Source: Stenopsyche tienmushanensis (Eukaryota; Arthropoda; Insecta; Trichoptera; Stenopsychidae). Taken from it: a stretch of 64,000 nucleotides of DNA. The stretch covers positions 620,001 through 684,000 of the forward strand of contig WACJ01000191.1 in NCBI GenBank assembly GCA_008973525.1, written 5' to 3'. Shown here one piece after another: positions 51,501-64,000 of the stretch. Each line of letters begins with the position of its first letter. Position 1 is the first letter of the stretch. The notes under the pieces are model-generated. The model made no database searches. It was not told the DNA's origin and saw nothing but the letters and a program-made list of their open reading frames with translations. Both the position numbers and the translations under genes were made by a program.

Positions 51501-53960
51501 TCGAAGAACTGCTCTATTAAGTATAGATTAGAGGCACCTAAAAATATTCGCGTATTTTGAGATAATGTTTGAAATTGGTTTGTGTCTTGAAGTAGTGATG
51601 GAAATATCTTCGTAAGCTATTTTTTTAGAACTATTGTAGAAATAGAGTGATTATTAAATGTTTGTCAATAATCGTGGATAAAAAAATTGGACACATTTAT
51701 ACAGAAAACAGAACAAAGATACTTCTCGCTACTACACTTTACTCCACAATATTTTTAAACAACAATTAAATAAATTCGTTTTTTATAGCATTAAATATAT
51801 AATGGATGAAAATGTATTTAAAAAAATACAAGATATAGAAATACATTTTGGTTTGGTTACCTGAATGAATTTTTTTATGATGTATTTGGAATCCATATAC
51901 ACGTTTAAAGCTTTAAATCATCTATCAATTAATTGTGGCGTCATTAAATATTTTTTATATGATTTCATTCAGCGTCACAGTTCTTGGAATTCCAGCATAA
52001 TAGAATTTAAAACTGCTTAAGTGCTTAACTTTCAAAGATCTATTCAAATCTCGTCAAATGTTTTTAAGGCAAATTTGATAGCTTTGAACTTTCTAGACTC
52101 TTTTAGTCATTTTATGACATTTGAAATTTATTTTTAAGCTTTTAAAGTTTCTTACGAAAGTATTAAATGTAGATACAAGGACGGCAACAAGCTTAAATAT
52201 TAAGAAGATGAGTACATAAATGTCGTACAGTTTTACGTGGGCTTTTATAAATGTTTTCAGACGCTGTTTCGAACGGCACAATTTGTACTATTCCAACATA
52301 TTCCACGACATGTCATTATTTGTCGATTAAATTACATAGAATTATAGAATAATATCGTGTTCAAATGCTCCATCTTGTGATTAATTCTTGGCTAAAAGCA
52401 TTATAATAGCAGCCTATTGTCAATATCATAAACTTTACCACTAGTTCAATATAACTTGTATCTTATCTGTCTCAAGTTAACTTTAATTGATCAAAGCAAC
52501 TTTAGCAATCGATTACTAAGCGCTGTTAACACAATATCGAGCGTTATATAAACCATCAGCATCGGGCATAAATTTCATCCCATGAAATATCTCCTCACGG
52601 AGAAGATAAATTTAAAGCGAACGAAATGAAAATTTTGCGGATTATTCCGAACGATTGTAAAAAAAGGGTGGTTTATAAGGGACAAAACCCCTATCGAATT
52701 ATCCTGACCGCCGTATAATTAAACCCCAAATATCCGAAGCCAAATTCCATTGACTCGTAAATTTTGATTAATGAATGGTGGCTGATGGTTCGGGAAACTG
52801 ACCGGTCAGCCATTAAGGATAACTTTTGACCGGCAGTCATGTCCAAACTTGGTCAAGACTTCGACCTTACGACGTCCAACAACAAACTTTGATGGGCGAC
52901 TCTTGTGCTTCTCTCTTGGATTTCGGCAAACCTGTCAGGTCTGAGTTAACGATCATACAATAACTCAAAAACGCTTTGCAAAAATAAACGACTTTGCATT
53001 TTGAATAAAAACGCTCCCCTATTGATTTGGGGCGGGTAATTTATTCGCAATCTCCCCTATCTTTAACATTTCCCAATCGTTATTTCGAGTCATTATTTCG
53101 ACCCTCCCTCTTGTGTCTACCTTTAACTTTCTTCGCTTTATTGCAAAGACTAAATCTCTGCACAATTGCATTTTCTTAAGATTAAATAAAGATCGCTTTC
53201 CACTGCTTGATTCGAGCCAGTTTTTATGCTCTTGAAAGTTTGATGACCCTAAACGGGAGAAAAGCTCATATTTCAATTAAATTCGCCCTTAATTTTAATA
53301 ACGTGCAAAAAATACTCCCATTTAAATTCATTTTCAAATTTAAAAATATTTTATTTTGAAAAAATCAATTCAATCATTCTAATTGATTTAGTTTGATGAA
53401 ATTATAGTCACTTTTCCAAACGATACCATAGTATCAGTAAAAGCTTTTTTTTTGGGTGCCCGTAATCAATTTCCTTAAAACAAATAGGCAACCCTCCAGA
53501 CCATTAAATTGAAGAGTTTAACCTCTCTTTGTTGGGATCCCTACCTGTAAAGATCGACCCTTGAGTCATCTATTTTCCAAAAAATAACGATATTTGTTAT
53601 AATAATGACTCAAAAAAGTACGGAAAAAGCTTGTTTTTAAGCATTGAAGAGCATCACGATTAAATAACAATATTTACCAAACATAAATATATTTATGTTT
53701 TGCTGAAATATAAATTGCACAATGGACTTTCAGCGACTACACATATGTTATGCATTGCTTATAAATTTTAAAAACATCGCTAAAAATCTCGATAAAAAAT
53801 AGAAATAGAATCATAGTTTATAATATTATTGCATAGAATATCAAAGATGGATTCTGGGATTCTAGTTTGATCATAATAACGTATATTTATATTATCTGGA
53901 GGAATAATATCTATTGTTTGTTCTCCATTAAATTTTTAACAGAATATTGCATCCATGGAT
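48570..53960. other. Intergenic, nothing recognised
   Basis: Long A+T-rich stretch. 50640-50760 is a small GC-richer island (AGGGTCAGGTCAAGGGGTCT and on) and 52560-53280 is moderately GC-richer; neither yields a supported gene. Confidence 0.5.
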
Positions 53961-53969
53961 TTTGAAAAC

Positions 53970-54191
53970 ACACTGCGTTGATCGTAATTCAGCGTTAGCA
54001 GATGCAATTTGATTTATACAGTCCCAAATTATTTTTTTTTTCCAAATTTCGGATTGGGTTTATAATTTATTCCCTATTTTATCCATAATATCTCGATACG
54101 TACTCTTTATGATATAAAAAAATGGGTTTAAAAAAAACCGCATAACTTCGAAATCGCACAAAAAAAAATCGCACAAAAAGAGGTTTGATTG
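53970..54191. mobile_element. Half copy of the CGCAC/CGCAT TIR element
   Basis: It matches the reverse complement of 47877-48090 (GCAGATGCAATTTGATTTAT, AACCGCATAACTTCGAAATC). It ends CGCACAAAAAGAGGTTTGAT then TG, followed by TA at 54192-54193. No second TIR seen. Confidence 0.65.
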
Positions 54192-54194
54192 TAT

Positions 54195-56130
54195 ATCAGT
54201 AAATTACATGTATTGTATGTACTACTGTTTTTTTTAGGATTCCGGAGCAAATTTTTTTTCAAAATTGGGATTTATTAGTTGGGATATATTATTAGTAGGT
54301 ATTGTGTCCAATAAGGGTTCGAGCACACTTATGTATTGGATATGAACTCTAATACTTGATAATGGGCTTGGATCAAACATAAATACCACGAGTGAGGCCC
54401 ATGGTACATGTATCGGTACAAACATAATAAATGAGGCTCGTAGATCGGGTTGAATATAAACAATACGAGTCATGATTGTGTCTCAAGATAATCACTCATC
54501 ATCTGACCAAATTTGCTGTCGATTGTGACCCGCGCTGTTGTGATTGAAGTTTTAGTACCACCAGTGACTTTTAAAATTATGATCATTCAGAAGATCCAAG
54601 TTTGTTTAGAGGGCAAACAAATAGATTAATTTTTATGATATAACAATGTTAAATTGTATATCATAAAAATGTTTAATTGTATTAAAACATTAAATAAATA
54701 GTGAAAACATTTTTTTAAATCTGTTAGTTATAAATATGAAGAAAATGGTTCAAATGTAAGCATGTTCTAAGATAAAGAGGGGAATTCGCTAATTAAAATA
54801 TTAACTGGGAAACTTGCAGTACTGAAGTAATGATGCTTCATTATTTTACAGAATTAAAAGTTTGTACATTTTAGCACTAATTTAAATAGCTTCAAAGTTA
54901 TTATTTTATTTCATAAATAAGTGAACCATCCAGTGAGCCTTAAATAATGCACTTTCTTAAAAGCCATAATATTTAATATATTTATTTTATAAAATTCATC
55001 TTCACCGTTGGCTTATACTGACTTTTTAGCAACAAAATTTCACATACATAAGTCTAGAAAAAATAGTCTATAATCATGGTAGTCCGTTGTTATCTATAAA
55101 TTATGGGGTTGTAAAATGTATTTTCAGCCCTAAGAATATTATTAAACAGGTCATCGTGGAAGATATACGGCTTCACGGCAATAAAACTTGATGGCTTATT
55201 TTTATCTGTATTTTTTTTCAATTTCGACTCCCCTTTTAATATCACCTCCCATAACATCTATCTTCCTCATACAGCCGTCAATGTATGTTTTCGTCGTTCA
55301 TTTCAGGGAAGGTGACTGAAACTAATGAATCTCGGTGTCAGGTTCAATTTGAAAAGGTTTCGCACAAAAAATATCCTTACATACTTTCTTATATTGCAGA
55401 CCGCTGAATAAGGGTTCTCGTCCTTGTACCTAAATTAATTGAAATTCCACGGGTGCTTGGGCTCCCTCGCCAACAATACACACGTTGTGCGCCCGCTCCG
55501 CCCTAAGATCCAATATGGAAATATATTCTCCTTCCTAATATCTAGATGGGAAACGAAGAAGGTTCAAAATTATCGATTCCTTGACCACCGAGCTTGTCCA
55601 AATATTATCAAAATTAATATTTGCCCCGCTTTGATCGAGGTACTAGCATACGTATGCTCAGATAGTGGAAAGTTTATCGGTAAACATTGGGCATTATGTC
55701 TACGTTTACTTAGGGTCTCATAGAATTTTTTAAGGTGTTCAATCAAAGTTTGATTGGAATATGAATCATTTTGAGTTTCAATCAGATATTATTGTGTTAA
55801 GTCTCAAATTTATATAGAATAAAGCAAATTAAACAGTCCTAAAGTGCATTAGTTGCATATTAACAACCCTTATTCAATGATATACACCCGATTGAACATT
55901 TAATGCCTTGTAAGCAAACATCAGAGTTGTCTTTGCTTTGAGTTGCTTGTCATTTTTGAAATAGCTAATTAAATTAGCTCATTAGCATAGTCTTTGAATT
56001 TAGATTGAATATCAATATTTTAATACATGTTGGCAATGCGTTATTGCGCGTTATGCGCAATATTAAAATATACTTCAAAACTAAAAATAAGGAAAAAAAA
56101 TGCTCATATATAATAATAGGCACAACATAT
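54195..56130. other. Intergenic, nothing recognised
   Basis: A 94-codon frame at 55439-55723 shows no domain. Its other frames include a short stretch IPRVLGLPRQQYTRCA that might be retroelement debris, but the evidence is too thin to call. Confidence 0.4.
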
Positions 56131-56215
56131 CACTCAATAAGTTGGTAGGATTTTTTTAAATTAAACTTTCTTCTTCTTCATTTGGGGGTAGATTTTTTTG
56201 CAATTTGGAAATGCT
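56131..56215. mobile_element. Half copy of the palindromic MITE
   Basis: The arm CACTCAATAAGTTGGTAGGA then TTTTTTT, and CTTCATTTGGGGGTAGA similar to the interior of the 38.8 kb copy. No right arm seen. Confidence 0.55.
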
Positions 56216-56730
56216 TCTTCAGACAACTACATTTGAAAAAAAAGGTGTATTGTATGCATATGAAGCAGATGTGGCAATTTTGAGCTATTTTTTAAATAAA
56301 TTTAATAAAAACATCTTAAACATAAACATTTGCATTAAATAATATATTTTTTAGATTAAAAATACATTGCAAAATACAAAACAGTTATTTCGCGTTATTA
56401 TGACTACAGATAATAAAGTTATAACGGTTTTATTTTGAAAATTTGGGTATTTTTTCAAAATGTTGGAAAAAAAAATTATTTCGATAACCCTGATACTTAG
56501 AACATAGAGCCTATGTGTGAAATGTAGCAAAAAAATCCCTAAACCCAAAAAAAAAAAAAAAATTGGTCGATCCGTGTCCAAAACAGTTCTGTAGTTAAAT
56601 GAGTGGATAGAATCAATAAAATATGTTGGACACAATAAATGAAAATAAGTTAAGATTATGAAGTTTGCAAGCAACTTACAGTAGATATTGGACTAAATGA
56701 AGTTTTAACAAAGTGTATTTACTATTTGGT

Positions 56731-56855
56731 GTCTGTAGGTAGTCCCATAATTTAATGATTGAGTTCATAATGCAAGCATCTTAAGTTTAAATCCACAGAA
56801 GTTGTGGTTTACGACCACATTTCTAATTACACTGTGAAAACTATGTCAAAGCTTC
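56731..56855 (+). mobile_element. tRNA-derived SINE, copy 5
   Basis: CTGTAGGTAGTCCCATAATT, GATTGAGTTCATAATGCAAG, a degraded B-box AGTTTAAATCC, then AGAAGTTGTGGTTTACGACC and GTGAAAACTATG. Plus strand. Confidence 0.62.
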
Positions 56856-56859
56856 ATTG

Positions 56860-59030
56860 AAGGGGGTGCAAAATTCAAATTTTAAAAAAGTCTCAAATCT
56901 AATTAATATATATGTTTCAACATATTCATTAAGAATCTTCCCGTTTCTTCTCTTCTCTTCGTTTTTTACCATATTAAAAAATAACCTTTTAAAATTTTGC
57001 TCAATTTTCATCTTTTACTAACAAGATGATTTTTTTCATATACAAAGCTTACTATATTATTAGTGATGATGACATTTTTTAATTATTTTATTAAACTAAA
57101 TATTAATATTTATAATATTACAGAGGAATCAATGAATTCAGTTCAATTTTCGCTTCTCATCATCGATGTTATCAGTTGGTCGTCTACGTGGTTCATCTTT
57201 TCATCACTTTTATGCTTGAATTTAACAAAGAATTTATATGCAAGAAAAATGGATTTAAAAATTACAGGTGAGGAAATAAAGACAACATGAAAATTGCTTA
57301 GCCATATTGATACAAAAAAAGCACATACCATAACCGTTAGCAAACATATTTGCAACGATTGCATACTCAAAGCTGAACGAAAATCTGGTATTTAATATGA
57401 AAACACTTGAACTTAATTAGCATTGGTAAACTCTGTGCAATTTGAATATTAATCAAAATGTTTAAGGCTGATTATTAGGTTTTTGAAAAACTTGTTTTTA
57501 ATATACCTCATGTTATAATGTTGATATTGATGGAATAAATACATATTATCTAAACTTAAAAAAAAACAAATTAGCCCTGAGCGTGTTTATCCCGTCAGTA
57601 ATGCCAGAGACGAAGCAGCTATTATTAAATTTCGACTTGGAAAGTACCTCGAGCTCGAGTGACCGAAGAGTCGAAGGTAACCTTTTAAGATTGTTAAATA
57701 GAAATTTTCCGTACCTGACCGAGCTGAAGAGCAATTTATTACTCTCCATAAATCTTCCGCCACAATTGGCACCGAGACGAGCATACAAACAAGCTTTTAT
57801 TGCACCCCATCCCATGAAATTATGCGCTAAAAAAATTATCGTGTTGACGTAATATGGTTTTTATTGCTTGCAAAGGGCGCCCTTTTAATGAAACAAGGAT
57901 TATATGACCTAAGAGGAAAATGGAAAAAGCTTTCCCCAAATTGAAATTCTTATATAAATAAGCGGAATTTTATATTGACGTTTTCAACTTTTGCGTCCGA
58001 TGCTTTTTTCGTCCGATTAGTGTAATGTTTTTGCACTCGGGATTAATCCTGTTTATATTCAATGGCTTGGCTTCAAATGCTGGACGCCGATGTTGCCCAT
58101 TAAAACATTTGAGCTTTTTAAGCACACCACGTTTTCAAAACTAATGTCTACCGTTAAAATTTCACTCGTTTCTTTTTTGTACGCTTTCTGGTTGCAAACA
58201 ACAGCACTTAAAGCTGTACGAATTAGCATAATGCAATCCCCAAAGTTTGGCGCGCGTAATGGACTTCTGACCGTATATTGTTTCTGATTAAAAACAACGG
58301 GGATCAATTTTTATGGAAGCGCAAAATATACAAATCAATTTAGATGACTAATCGGACTGATAAATACCTAATAAAAATAAGCTTAAATCATAAATGTATT
58401 TTTGCTATTTTTTACTTAAAAAATAAATGTATGTTAGCTTGTAATTTTCTTAAAAGCTCTGCTTTGATTAGGCTCCGCATTGAAAACTTCCGTCTGTTAT
58501 TGCTTGTTAAAAAATTGCTATATTATGGATACAGTATTAACATCGATCATATTTCTTATTTTTATATATCATATAATGATTGACAATGAAGGAAAATTCT
58601 ATGAAATTTTCTGTTTTGCTTTAAATAAACCACAGGTTTTCATAAAAAATGTCTGATTTTTGGTAAAAAATACATACAGGGCTGTAACAAAGAGGTGGCA
58701 AAGCAAGCGCCCACCACGGGCGCAAATGGACTGGACGGGGCGCAAAACGCAGAATATCGACCCGGTCGAGAGTTGCATCTGATTTTTATTTAACTTGACC
58801 ATTATACTTTACACGAATCAACACTGATTGATTGTGCGTTTATATAATACATACTAAGTTCTCTAATCTTTCTTTTCTTCGTCATTGCTTAAACATTGAG
58901 TCGACCCAACTGGTATAACCTGCAATAAAATAAAGACAAATATATTTTTGACTGATTGTAAAATTTAAACAAACCATCCAATCAGTCTTCTTCAGGCAAC
59001 TTCGTTTTATAATTAGATTTCGTAATCATT
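56860..59030. other. Intergenic, one weak coding-like patch
   Basis: Around 57571-57655 one plus frame reads PERVYPVSNARDEAAIIKFR then LGKYLELE and stops, protein-like but unrecognised and overlapped by longer frames on both strands (57546-57852). Nothing else is supported. Confidence 0.35.
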
Positions 59031-59450
59031 CTGTAGACATGTTCGGATATGACGTCCGATCGCGAAGTGCTTTTTCGTCATGTCAGCGATCCGAAAAGTG
59101 GACCGGTTGGACACACAGACCTTGTGATCACTTCGTTCAAATTTAGTACTTTTTACGGGATTTTTGTGAGCAAACGCGGCACCCATCTTGCGCACAGCCT
59201 CCTCGTGTTCAAATTTTTAGTCGATTTGCGATGTACAGCATTTTTTTTTAAAATTGCTACCATGTCTGCTAGCTCGCGCACTTACAGTCTACGGTATTTT
59301 AATAATATATTGCATTTATAATAGTATTATTTAACTTTTTAAAAAACGATTAAAATATTGGATTCCCGGGGGGTTGCAAGTTAGATACTTGCCATGGGCG
59401 CTTCATACCCTCGTTACGGCTCTGACGACATATTTGTTACTTTGTTCAAA
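59030..59450 (+). repeat. Dispersed repeat, partner of 28118-28320, with internal mariner fragment
   Basis: The outer blocks match the 28.1 kb copy. Between them, on the minus strand, about 59150-59220 reads RRLCARWVPRLLTKIP, the KLxARWVPRLLT motif of mariner transposases, then loses similarity. The whole is a broken composite. Confidence 0.6.
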
Positions 59451-60832
59451 AGTCAACACAACTGCCCTTTCATCTTTGGCAGATGCTTTTAACAATCAAG
59501 TATTTTTCAACCATCACTTAAAAGCAATGAAGACAAATACAAAGGAATATAACAGAAAATGAGTCGCGTAAATAACTGACCAGCAGCATTGATAACGAAG
59601 AGTTACAGATGAAAATATATCAGAATCAATCGATTATTCTACAATACCTTATCATCATTTTTTAATTTATAAAAGTCCAATGGATGAGATCCATGCATCT
59701 TAAAGGAATCAACGACAAAATTACGAGACAATCTTCATGTATGTTGATAAAGCTGTGGTCTTAATTTATATTAAATCTTGAAATTAATTGACTATTGATC
59801 TTAATTGAGGATTATTAACTCTAAGAGCTTTGTATTGATATGAGTAATATTTAAAAAATGTTGTTGAATTATCAGTCAATCAATCAGATAAGTAATCATA
59901 ATGAATTTATTGAATAGTAAGCATTCAAAACAATTTTAATATATCAAAAGTCTATAAATCAAGACTCAATTCTCATGTTTTAGATATTAATATTAAATAT
60001 TACAATGCTGAATAAATGATATTTTCGCATCCACGCCATTCAATTCTGCTTCTCCATCGTAGTGCGAATGTGTTGTCCGATGTGACCGATAGAATAGAGA
60101 AAATATTATTGCTTTTTTTCACTTTTGTGAGAGAAGAAAATAAAGAAAAATAAATATGAAAGCTCTTTCGTCGGTATCGAATCACGTTTCTATTGTATAC
60201 ATTCGACTTGAAATGATAATGGATCGTGGAGTGGATAAAGAAATACATCTGGTGGCTATCTGGGACTGTGCCGAAGAAATCAATTGGGTCATTAAAGATC
60301 TCATTTTTACACCAGCCGAAAGAGATTTTCGAAGCGAAATCTTTATGTGTCGAAAATATAAATAGTTCTTCAACAATGAAGAATATCGCTTAAGTATATG
60401 TAGAATATTGAGTTTGGAATTTTCGAGGAGTTTCATAAATTTTCCTTTTATCTTCGGTTAGTACGAAGAGGAAGAATCTTTAGGGAGAAGTATTTTAAAC
60501 CGCGGATAAAAGTCACCACAAAAGTTTTGATACTCTGCATTTACTGAGCTTTCGTGTATTAAAAATAAAACAATAAGTTTTGATTTATGTAAAAAAGTTT
60601 GTACGTGGTTATGATTTGGCGTTACAGCGTCCCTTTAATGGGCTTATATATAATATTAAAATATCCCTTTGAGTATAAATATATAGTTTTTTAATGTTTT
60701 TTTATTTTTTTATTTGAAATTCTTAAACTCTATGTTTTTTAAACAGTTTTTTTTACATGTTCGAACAAATAACACATTTTCAGCTTTTTTCATTACAAAT
60801 ATCTGCTTTTATATACTTAAAGCATAATTTAA

Positions 60833-60858
60833 AAATCGCACAAAAAGAGATTTGAGTG
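60833..60858. repeat. Solo end of the CGCAC TIR family
   Basis: AAAATCGCACAAAAAGAGAT then TTGAGTG followed by TA at 60859-60860 is the best-preserved TIR end of the family. No partner end was identified nearby. Confidence 0.55.
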
Positions 60859-61065
60859 TATATCACTGTAGAACTCTTTAATACTCATTCATACGAAAAA
60901 GTTAGATCTACTTCGTCTTTGATTTTGTTCGTTTTCGTATGAACAAATATACATACAAATGTTTCTATTTTTTCTTGATTTTTTTAAATACATTAAACAA
61001 CTAATAAATATGTAATAAATTCTTATGTGAAATATGTATTAATTATTATATTGTTACCCGGTATA

Positions 61066-61165
61066 CCTTTCAATATCGAGTACACAAATATATCCTATCC
61101 ATTTATGAATATTTAAGTAGCATTGTAATGAACTGTATGTGGCTGCTTTATGATGTCACTATTTG
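61066..61165 (+). mobile_element. Degenerate RTE-like LINE 3' end
   Basis: CTTTCAATATCGAG, then AATGAACTGTATGTGGCTGC and TTTATGATG match the ends of the 10.9 and 43.3 kb copies with the middle largely lost. Confidence 0.45.
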
Positions 61166-62213
61166 CTGTTAAAATTAAAATAAATAGATTGTTTGATGAT
61201 TTTGTTAGCATCCTCGTGATAATTCTATATTTTATCATATATGGGTCAACAATGATTAAAATCGTATAGTGACATCAATTTCGTAGGAAAGTCCAAAGGT
61301 TTTTCATTATAACCATTTTGCAAACAGATTTAGCTATTTTTATGCAAACTGTGTCACGATATGAAATTACCGTGCTCCAATTAAAGGTTAGCGTTTTACT
61401 AAACGTTTGCAAGCACTCCCACGAGGGCGCTTAAAGAAATTGTTAGTTGTCGCTCGGCAGAGGTTAGCAACAAAGATCGGTGGAGCTATTTTTCTAATGG
61501 TGCATTCAGGCTGTCACTTTCACACGTGTAGCCCACACTGGGTCTGAACTAATTTATGGACTAAGCGGAATAGGATGTCTCTCGAGTGGTGTTTTCCAGG
61601 ATTCGCAATGGTTCCGAATTCGGACTATCGGGAGATGGGGGCCGAGTGAGCCTTAATGACGGCCAAATTGTGCCATTGTGTGTCAAAAGACCAACTTTGG
61701 CGCAATTTTGCGCAGATAACAATTGGTCGAGTGGGGTGGAACGGACCCTTCGCAGGGTCACGGGGAGAAAATTAATATAAATTGGGTGAACAATTCTTAC
61801 CGTGGGCTTAATTTAAGGACTGCCGCATCGTACCTGGGGGATTTCATTGAATCGGGTAATTTTATATTCCTTTAACTGCGCCAAAAGAGCGAATTCACTC
61901 CTATTTATTATAATGTCTTTTGAATATCTGTTTTCCGACTAAACTCCCACTATGCTCAAAGACAGATCAAACCCAAATACTGAATGCTGGGGAAGGGTAA
62001 AAAGAGGTCCGGGAGAAATTTCCCTGAAAGGGAATTAATTCATAATACGCACAACAGTGTGCCATATCAATTAGTGTTTGAAGATCGATGCGAAAAGTAG
62101 TAATAATGAGAGGATAATATACATTTCAACAGATTATTTAAAATATTTTGTTGTTAATGATTTGCAATTAAACGAATCTGGATTCAACTACAGGTTAAAA
62201 GTGAAAAAAAAAA

Positions 62214-62233
62214 CCTTACTAACTTATTAAGTG
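62214..62233. repeat. Solo arm of the palindromic MITE
   Basis: CCTTACTAACTTATTAAGTG matches the right arm of the 38.8 kb MITE. Confidence 0.5.
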
Positions 62234-62499
62234 ATGTGTTGTATGGAGTATTAAAATAAAATAAAAGGAATCTTCTATTAATTGAACAAATTTTGCTATG
62301 ATTTTGAGACAACCATTGACTATCAATAAATACGATTTTTTTTTATTTTCAAAATTCCATAGTTTTTCAAGTTCTTTTCAATATGTTGATGTTCTTATTT
62401 CTTACGACTACATAACGTGATACAAACGTATTATAATTTTTCCTTTTATAAGAGGGATTGAAAAGTAATTTGGTTTCTTAAAGGTTGAATTGATACTAG

Positions 62500-62965
62500 A
62501 GAATCTAATCCCGAGCCAAAATTTCGATCCCGGGATTTCGGGATTGTATTAGACCATCTCGGGATTAGTCCCGGAATTCCAGGACCGGGATTTTCAATAG
62601 TTTAAGAAATTACATTGATAAATTTGATCAAAAATTACTAATAAGTCCATTTGTTTAATATGAAAAATAGCTTGAAGGCGACAGAATTTTATTGATTTAA
62701 GAAAAGATAAAAATAAAATTCAAAAATAGATAAATACAACACTAAAATATTCAAATATTAAGGAATAATGGAAGCCAGGCAACTTGCTGTTGAAAATGCA
62801 CTCTCAGCCTCCACATTCGTTGGGGGTATCGTCATCAGATATTTAAATGCTAGTTCGAGTTTATGACCGCATCAGCCCCCATTTTCGTATAAAACCATCA
62901 ATGTGACTGATAAAATTCCTTTCTGCTGAGACACAGACTAAAACTCGCAAAATTCCCGATTTCCC
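62500..62965 (-). mobile_element. hAT element remnant with dimerisation-domain fragment
   Basis: The left part has stacked inverted motifs (ATCCCGGGATTTCGGGATT, ATCTCGGGATTAGTCCCGG), as found at ends of some hAT elements. On the minus strand near 62765-62850 the reading KYLMTIPPTNVEAESAFSTA then SCLASII matches the C-terminal hAT dimerisation motif (IPxTSxxxERxFSxA). The right side again has TTCCCGATTTCCCGAC. No full transposase. Confidence 0.65.
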
Positions 62966-62969
62966 GACA

Positions 62970-64000
62970 AATTATTTATTTCCGTCGCTGCAGATTTATA
63001 CTTATATACTATAATACTTTAATATGATTCGTAATTATATTACAGAGGAATACAAAAATTCTGAACCCCGTATCTATTATATTTCATATCGATACTCCCA
63101 TTATTAGAGTCGAGGTGTAGTAAATACATCACCGGTAGGGAATGATTAATAAAAAAAATTGAATAACATATATGTACTCTATATATGTATACATAGATTA
63201 GATAGTTACTTATGATTTTAAATTAAAATTATGAGTCAAAACCTCAAGAATATAATCCGACATGAAAACTCAGAATTTAGATTATCAGATTTTTTATAAT
63301 ATTAACATTTTTTATTTTGATAATCTATGTAAATGTTACAGTTGTTAAACTAAGTAGTCGAATATATCGATTTTTTATCCATCAAATAGAGCGAATTGCT
63401 CATCGATTTATTGCACGCACTTCAGCGATTTATACAAAAATTTTCATATTCATTGAACCAACAAAATTCATCGTAGTTATAAATAAATGCTCATAGCTCA
63501 GGAGCACGCCTGAAGAATTACTTCCACAAGAACTAACAATATGCTCAGATCGCATATTCAATTTAAAGCTCGTAAGGTTTTCAAGAAAACATTACCCCTT
63601 ACAAAAGCCTTGTCGTTTTGAACAATTTCGAATATTTTGTACAAGCAAATGAGAATAGTTTCACAAGTCGTAATAAAACTCAAACGATTCTATTGTGTAC
63701 GTATTTTTTTAAGATAAATGCCTCAATGCAAAGAAGGTTTACAAAAATATTTTAAGTCTTGTTTGTGTAGCATTTAATAATTTAATTAAACTTTTTATGT
63801 CAGGTAAAATATTTGGGCAAAATTTTAGAGGCAAGTGATTTCAAGCCGCAATATTGCGGCATGGCATATAACCGTACTTACCCAGTTTTCCCCATGCGAG
63901 TAGAAAATGTGGCAAATTGAAAATGAAAACCATCCAATTGCTGTTATAGGAACACGCCCTCTAACAAACTAGGAATTTTCCTGCGAAACTAACGATCTGT
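62970..64000. other. Intergenic, nothing recognised
   Basis: A+T-rich end of the window without a supported feature. Confidence 0.5.

Larger units (their letters stand above)
59560..62490. other. Intergenic, mostly unrecognised
   Basis: It contains the solo TIR end and the LINE remnant listed separately. 61380-62080 is clearly richer in G+C, with a 64-codon plus frame (61586-61780) that I cannot assign. Confidence 0.45.

Noticed and set aside
53019..53276. 85-codon minus-strand frame
   Set aside because: Basic, featureless peptide without splice sites or partners.
55439..55723. 94-codon plus-strand frame as a gene
   Set aside because: It starts after a stop, shows no domain, and lies in repeat-like sequence.
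57546..57852. Overlapping 89-codon frames on both strands
   Set aside because: Neither shows a domain, and mutual overlap on both strands is typical of chance openings; a third frame has a short protein-like run that is too short to call.
61561..61780. GC-richer frames of about 65 codons on both strands
   Set aside because: No recognisable motif, no clear splice context.

Overview
This is a eukaryotic, A+T-rich (clearly over 60% by eye) genomic window, most likely from an insect or another arthropod. Evidence: many small exons with GT..AG splice sites, several introns of only 71-103 bases, insect-type mariner, hAT, RTE-like LINE and tRNA-derived SINE debris, and a multi-domain receptor gene of a kind known from insects and nematodes. 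No prokaryotic genes, operons, CRISPR arrays or functional RNA genes were seen.

The left 36 kb is one plus-strand gene, rebuilt here by hand as 25 exons (19-106, then 1960 to 35986). It encodes a large single-pass membrane protein of about 1,466 residues within the window. Domain order is Ig1, DB1, FN3-1, DB2, FN3-2, DB3, FN3-3, FN3-4, Ig2, Ig3, DB4, FN3-5, transmembrane helix, and a cytoplasmic tail of about 115 residues with an NPSY motif. The N-terminus with the expected signal peptide lies upstream of the window, so the gene is partial. All exon junction phases agree, apart from two single-base insertions, in FN3-3 (near 23686) and Ig3 (near 29685). Each puts a stop codon in an otherwise well-kept exon. 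They are either assembly indels or real lesions. The closest description I know is 'Ig-like and fibronectin type-III domain-containing protein' (C. elegans C25G4.10 type).

The introns carry mobile DNA: a direct-repeat pair (805/2540), a TIR element family whose ends read TGTGCG/CGCACA or ATGCG/CGCAT, a 14-base minisatellite apparently grown from such an end, tRNA-derived SINEs, a decayed ZBED5-like hAT transposase (15427-16735), and a 1.65 kb Tc1/mariner-type element with TA flanks and a broken transposase (20963-22615).

From 37 kb to the end there is no gene I can recognise. This part holds further copies of the same repeats, RTE-like LINE 3' ends, a hAT remnant with a dimerisation-domain fragment (62500-62960), a short palindromic MITE (38817-38913), and one isolated plus-strand stretch (44971-45094) that looks like a terminal coding exon of an unknown gene. 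Coordinates of repeats are approximate because alignments were made by eye.
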